Shown here piece by piece: positions 60,797-64,000 of a DNA stretch of 64,000 nt. Within the stretch, counting starts at the first letter, position 1. Each line of letters begins with the position of its first letter. The notes under the pieces are model-generated. The model had not been told where the DNA came from. It ran no database searches and was given only the letters and a program-made list of their open reading frames with translations. This DNA is from Gammaproteobacteria bacterium (lineage in GTDB: Bacteria; Pseudomonadota; Gammaproteobacteria; Steroidobacterales; Rariloculaceae). The stretch spans positions 20,451 to 84,450 of the forward strand of contig PKRJ01000007.1 of the NCBI GenBank assembly GCA_017577365.1. The letters run 5' to 3'. A program made the position numbers and the translations under genes.

Positions 60797-61624
60797 TTAC
60801 TTCGCGCGGCGGTCGCGGACGATCATCGACTGGGTCCGCTTGTTGTGCCGCGTCTTGTGACCCTTCGTCGGCACGCCCCACGGCGACACCGGATGACGAC
60901 CGCCCGACGTGCGGCCCTCGCCGCCGCCGTGCGGATGATCCACCGGGTTCATCGCGACGCCGCGCACCGTCGGACGGATGCCCCGCCAGCGCTTCGCGCC
61001 CGCCTTACCGAGCTTGCGCAGGCTGTGCTCGTCGTTACCGACCTCGCCGATCGTGGCGCGGCAATTCACGTGCACCTTGCGCATCTCGCCGGATCGCAGG
61101 CGAAGCGTCACGTAGGAACCTTCCCGCGCGACGATCTGCACCGAAGCGCCCGCGCTGCGCGCGAGCTGACCGCCCTTACCGGGCTTGAGCTCGACGCAAT
61201 GGACCTGCGTACCGACCGGGATATTCCTGAGCGGCATCGCGTTGCCCGGCTTGATCGGCACGTCGCTGCCGGACTGGATCGGGTCGCCGACCCCGACGTT
61301 CTTCGGCGCGAGGATGTAGCGCCGCTCGCCGTCCGCGTAGAGGACCAGCGCGAGGTGCGCGCTGCGGTTCGGGTCGTATTCCAGCCGCTCGACGCGCCCC
61401 GGAACGCCGTCCTTGTCGCGCTTGAAATCGACGATCCGATAGTGGTGCTTGTGGCCGCCGCCGCGGTGGCGAACGGTCATACGCCCCTGATTGTTGCGGC
61501 CGCCGGTCTTCGGCAACGGCACGACGAGGGGCTCGTACGGCGCCCCCTTGTGCAGCGCGTCGTTCACGACGCGCACCGCGAACCGCTGCCCGGCGGACGT
61601 CGGCTTGAGCTTACGTAGCGCCAC
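60797..61624 (-). CDS. rplB: Ribosomal protein L2
   Basis: L2 is needed for peptidyl transferase assembly and intersubunit bridge B7b. The 275-residue protein starts MALRKLKPTSAGQRFAVRV, and its C-terminal part has the conserved GVAMNPVDHPHGGGEGRTSGGRHPVSPWG loop near the active site. It follows rplW after 18 nt. Confidence 0.98.
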   Translation of the reverse strand: MALRKLKPTSAGQRFAVRVVNDALHKGAPYEPLVVPLPKTGGRNNQGRMTVRHRGGGHKHHYRIVDFKRDKDGVPGRVERLEYDPNRSAHLALVLYADGERRYILAPKNVGVGDPIQSGSDVPIKPGNAMPLRNIPVGTQVHCVELKPGKGGQLARSAGASVQIVAREGSYVTLRLRSGEMRKVHVNCRATIGEVGNDEHSLRKLGKAGAKRWRGIRPTVRGVAMNPVDHPHGGGEGRTSGGRHPVSPWGVPTKGHKTRHNKRTQSMIVRDRRAK

Positions 61625-61642
61625 TTCGTTCCCTCCGCGCCC

Positions 61643-61951
61643 TTATTCCGCGCTGATGAAATCGAGGTCGTGGCCGGGCGCGAGGCGCACGTAGGCCTTC
61701 TTCCAGTCCGACCGCTTGCCGCGGCTCAGACCGAAGCGCTTGGTCTTGCCCGGAACGCGGGTGACGGTGACGCGATCCACCTTGACCTCGAAAAGATACT
61801 CCACGGCCCGCTTCACCTCGTCCTTCGTGGCGTCGCGGCGCACCTTGAAGACGACCTGGCGGTTGCGGTCCGCCGTCGCCGTCGACTTCTCGGAAACGTG
61901 CGGACCGACGATGACCTGCGTCAGCCGCTCCTTGTGACTCAGCGCGCTCAT
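61643..61951 (-). CDS. rplW: Ribosomal protein L23
   Basis: L23 is at the tunnel exit and docks trigger factor and SRP. The ATG at 61951 (MSALSHKERLTQVIVGPHVSEKST) overlaps the rplD stop by 4 nt and gives 102 residues. VFKVRRDATKDEVKRAVEYLFEVKVDRVTV is the family core. Confidence 0.97.
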   Translation of the reverse strand: MSALSHKERLTQVIVGPHVSEKSTATADRNRQVVFKVRRDATKDEVKRAVEYLFEVKVDRVTVTRVPGKTKRFGLSRGKRSDWKKAYVRLAPGHDLDFISAE

Positions 61952-62553
61952 GCCGTTCGTCCTTCGAGAATTCTCGCGGCGGGCACGGTCATGACGACCC
62001 GTTCCGCGGCCACGAGGCTGACGGGATCCACCGAGCTCGCGTCGACGACCCCGACGTTCGGCACGTTGCGAGCCGCGAGCCAGAGGTTCATGTCGAAGCC
62101 CTCGACGACGACCAGCCCCTTCGTGACGCCGAAATCCGCGAGCTTCGCGACGAACTCCTTCGTCTTCGGCGCGCTGACGGCGAAGGTATCGGTCAGCACG
62201 AGCCGATCCTGGCGCACGAGCTCGGAAAGGATCGAGCGGAGCGCGCCGCGGTACATCTTGCGGTTGACCTTCTGCGAGAAATTGCGCGGCCGCGCCGCGA
62301 ACGCCCGGCCGCCGCCGACCCAGATCGGGCTCCGCGTCGAGCCGTGACGGGCTCGCCCGGTGCCTTTCTGGCGCCACGGCTTCGAGTTACCGCCGCTGAC
62401 CTCGGCCCGGTTCTTCTGGGCCTTGGTGCCGGCGCGCGCGCCGGCCAGATAGGCCACGACGACCTGGTGGACGAGCGGCTCGTTGAACGGTGCCGCGAAC
62501 GAGGCGTCGGCGAGCTCTACCGATTCCCCGCTACCGTGTAGCTTGACCTTCAT
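61948..62553 (-). CDS. rplD: Ribosomal protein L4
   Basis: L4 lines the exit tunnel and in E. coli represses the S10 operon by binding its leader. The 201-residue length equals that of E. coli. The extended loop QKGTGRARHGSTRSPIWVGGGRAFAARPRNFSQKVNRKMYRGALRS is typical. The ATG overlaps the rplC stop by 4 nt. The long leader before rplC is a possible target for L4 (inference). Confidence 0.98.
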   Translation of the reverse strand: MKVKLHGSGESVELADASFAAPFNEPLVHQVVVAYLAGARAGTKAQKNRAEVSGGNSKPWRQKGTGRARHGSTRSPIWVGGGRAFAARPRNFSQKVNRKMYRGALRSILSELVRQDRLVLTDTFAVSAPKTKEFVAKLADFGVTKGLVVVEGFDMNLWLAARNVPNVGVVDASSVDPVSLVAAERVVMTVPAARILEGRTA

Positions 62554-63209
62554 TTCCCGTCTCGCGGTTTCCCGGCCTTGACCGCCGGCCTGATCAGCAC
62601 GCGGCCAGAAGCCGCGCCCGGCACCGCGCCCTTGACGAGCAGCAGATTGCGCTCGGCATCGACCCGAACGACCTCGAGATTCGAGACCGTCGTGCGGACG
62701 TTGCCGAGATGGCCGGACATCCTCTTACCCTTGAACACGCGCCCCGGCGACTGGTTCTGACCGATCGAGCCCGGTGCACGATGCGAGATCGAGTTACCGT
62801 GGGACGCGTCCTGCGAATTGAAGTTGTGCCGCTTGATCGTGCCCGCGAAGCCCTTGCCCTTGGACGTGCCGGTGACGTCGACGAGCTGCCCCGGGGCGAA
62901 GAGATCCACCTTGATCTCGGCGCCGGGCGCCAAATCCTCGCCTTCACCGTCGGCGAGCCGGAACTCCCAAAGGCCCTCGCCCGGCTCGACCTTCGCGGCC
63001 GCGAAATGCCCTGCTTCGGGCTTCGTCAGCCGGCTCGGACGGGCACGCCCCACCGTGACCTGCACGGCCCGATAGCCGTCGCGGCCCGGCGTCTTCAGCT
63101 GCGTGACCCTGTTCGGAAGGGCTTCGATCACGGTGACCGGCACGGATTCGCCGGATTCCGTGAAAATGCGGGTCATACCGCATTTGCGGCCCACGAGACC
63201 GATTGGCAT
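62550..63209 (-). CDS. rplC: Ribosomal protein L3
   Basis: L3 is one of the two assembly initiators of the 50S subunit. The ATG at 63209 (MPIGLVGRKCGMTRIFTESGES) gives 219 residues; the frame is open upstream without homology. The core FAGTIKRHNFNSQDASHGNSISHRAPGSIGQNQSPGRVFKGKRMSGHLG is characteristic, and includes the glutamine that PrmB methylates in E. coli (NQSPGRVFKGK). It is preceded by a 344-nt spacer with its own probable promoter. Confidence 0.98.
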   Translation of the reverse strand: MPIGLVGRKCGMTRIFTESGESVPVTVIEALPNRVTQLKTPGRDGYRAVQVTVGRARPSRLTKPEAGHFAAAKVEPGEGLWEFRLADGEGEDLAPGAEIKVDLFAPGQLVDVTGTSKGKGFAGTIKRHNFNSQDASHGNSISHRAPGSIGQNQSPGRVFKGKRMSGHLGNVRTTVSNLEVVRVDAERNLLLVKGAVPGAASGRVLIRPAVKAGKPRDGK

Positions 63210-63553
63210 TTTGCTGTTCCTCTTATCCGCACCGACTGCGTCGGCCGGCGCTTCAGCCAGCACGTCCTTCGCGCGCTGGCAACCTGAAAAAGTACGCCTA
63301 CCGCACTCTTCGGCCGGAGACGTGGGTGATTGCATGTGCCGCCCGCGCTTCGGGCGGCGGTGCGCCGGCACCCCTCGGGGCTGCCGGCAGCGGCTGGCGG
63401 GAGAAGCTCGCGAGGCCGCGCCTCGAGCGCCTCCCCCTGCGACCGACAAGTAGCCCGCAATTATAGCACTGGACTAACGCGAAGAAAGAGGCCGCGCTCC
63501 TTTTTCGCGCCGGACGGCTCGGCAGTCGCTGGAGCTTGCCGATTCCCCGTCCG
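63210..63553 (-). other. Long spacer between rpsJ and rplC (probable S10-operon leader)
   Basis: In most bacteria rpsJ and rplC are a few dozen bases apart; here 344 nt separate them and no gene is supported. Reading in the direction of transcription, an extended -10 promoter lies about 85 nt past the rpsJ stop codon (63460-63468), followed by about 240 nt of GC-rich leader with several inverted repeats, such as GCCGCCCG/CGGGCGG-type pairs around 63338-63360. It could be an L4-responsive leader (inference). Confidence 0.5.
63460..63468 (-). promoter_or_regulatory. Extended -10 promoter upstream of rplC
   Basis: On the minus strand TGCTATAAT is a perfect extended -10 (TGN plus TATAAT) within the rpsJ-rplC spacer. 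A -35 is weak, as expected for extended -10 promoters. Transcription would start near 63453, about 245 nt before the rplC ATG. Confidence 0.6.
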
Positions 63554-63868
63554 TCAGTTCAGCTTGATCTGCACATCGACGCCCGCCGGCAGCTCGAGCT
63601 TCATCAACGCGTCGACGGTCTTGTCCGTCGGGTCGATGATGTCCATCAACCGCTTGTGCGTCAGCAGCTCGTACTGGTCCCGCGCGTCCTTGTCGACGTG
63701 CGGCGAAATCAGCACCGTGTAGCGCTCGATCTTCGTCGGCAGCGGGATCGGCCCGCGGACCGTAGCGCCGGTCCGCTTGGCCGTATCGACGATCTCCCGG
63801 GCCGACTTGTCGATCAGGCGGTGATCGAAAGCCTTCAGCCGGATACGGATGTTCTGATTCGTCGCCAT
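63554..63868 (-). CDS. rpsJ: Ribosomal protein S10 / NusE
   Basis: S10 is a 30S head protein and, as NusE, part of antitermination complexes. The 104-residue protein starts MATNQNIRIRLKAFDHRLIDKSAREIVDTAKRTGA and contains RGPIPLPTKIERYTVLISPHVDKDARDQYE; length and motifs match E. coli (103). It begins 5 nt after the tuf stop codon and so is probably cotranscribed with tuf, apart from rplC. Confidence 0.98.
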   Translation of the reverse strand: MATNQNIRIRLKAFDHRLIDKSAREIVDTAKRTGATVRGPIPLPTKIERYTVLISPHVDKDARDQYELLTHKRLMDIIDPTDKTVDALMKLELPAGVDVQIKLN

Positions 63869-63873
63869 GTCCC

Positions 63874-64000
63874 TTACTCGATGATCTTGGACACGACGCC
63901 GGCGCCGACGGTTCGGCCGCCCTCGCGAATCGCAAAGCGCAGCCCTTCCTCCATCGCAATCGGCGCAATCAGCTCCACCTTCAGCCGCACGTTATCCCCA
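63874..64000 (-). CDS. tuf: Elongation factor Tu, C-terminal end (partial)
   Basis: The last 41 codons of EF-Tu run off the window edge. The translated end, GDNVRLKVELIAPIAMEEGLRFAIREGG followed by RTVGAGVVSKIIE, is nearly invariant domain 3 sequence in proteobacteria. The stop is TAA at 63874-63876. Position before rpsJ fits the str operon (rpsL-rpsG-fusA-tuf). Confidence 0.96.
   Translation of the reverse strand, partial: GDNVRLKVELIAPIAMEEGLRFAIREGGRTVGAGVVSKIIE

Overview
The window is 64 kb of chromosomal housekeeping DNA from a high-GC gammaproteobacterium. I place it near the Xanthomonadales/Steroidobacterales from several hints: a Crp protein of the Clp/Vfr type, a Coq7-type ubiquinone hydroxylase, a Lys/Ala-rich H1-like protein, a large TonB-dependent receptor with an EEILVTGSRI plug start, and a conserved maf-rng-yhdP-nit-tldD operon. 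I cannot name a genus. I see no prophage, insertion sequence, CRISPR array or rRNA operon. There is one tRNA gene, tRNA-Gln(CUG).

Layout. 0-5.5 kb: H1-like protein, rpiA, tRNA-Gln, rplM-rpsI, a DUF481 outer-membrane protein, coq7, crp, djlA. 5.6-12 kb: purC, a large palindromic repeat, the divergent pair pmbA/purEK, an ExeA-type ATPase fused to an FHA domain, and three small genes of unknown function. 12-20.3 kb: the tightly overlapping minus-strand operon maf-rng-yhdP-nitrilase-tldD. 20.4-25 kb: holA-nadD-rsfS-rlmH and cysS-yidD-Trm112-like gene. 25-35 kb: hisI, lptE with a downstream HELGH protein, leuS, and the miaB-ybeZ-ybeY-corC-lnt operon. 35-42 kb: divergent ssb/uvrA, a secreted protein of unknown function, trpS, pepQ. 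42-46 kb: an isoprenylcysteine-methyltransferase-like membrane protein overlapping a kinase-like gene, then a TetR regulator facing three membrane-protein genes (one ABA4-like). 46-49.6 kb: a TonB-dependent receptor with a palindromic operator-like region. 49.9-64 kb: the ribosomal supercluster (tuf-rpsJ; rplC to rplQ with secY and rpoA), all on the minus strand.

How the genes fit together. Most serve translation and ribosome maturation (r-proteins, rlmH, rsfS, ybeY, miaB, leuS, cysS, trpS), envelope assembly (lptE, lnt, yhdP, yidD, secY), purine biosynthesis (purC, purE, purK), DNA repair and replication (uvrA, ssb, holA), and proteolysis/maturation (tldD, pmbA, pepQ). The 42-46 kb segment is the accessory-looking part.

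Most interesting observations: (1) two copies of a nested palindromic repeat that share a 26-nt core and an ATCCCT inner loop but have unrelated, self-complementary arms; one copy lies inside the S10 operon between rpsS and rplV; (2) four genes (coq7, pmbA, purE, maf) with a -10 box 6-7 nt before the start codon and no Shine-Dalgarno, predicting leaderless mRNAs, two of them back to back in a 31-bp intergenic region; (3) two 13-bp palindromic operators between the TetR gene and the membrane-protein cluster; (4) three alternating half-sites before the TonB receptor; (5) an extended -10 promoter between rpsJ and rplC with a long leader. Coordinates and motifs were read by eye; family calls rest on motif recognition, not on searches.
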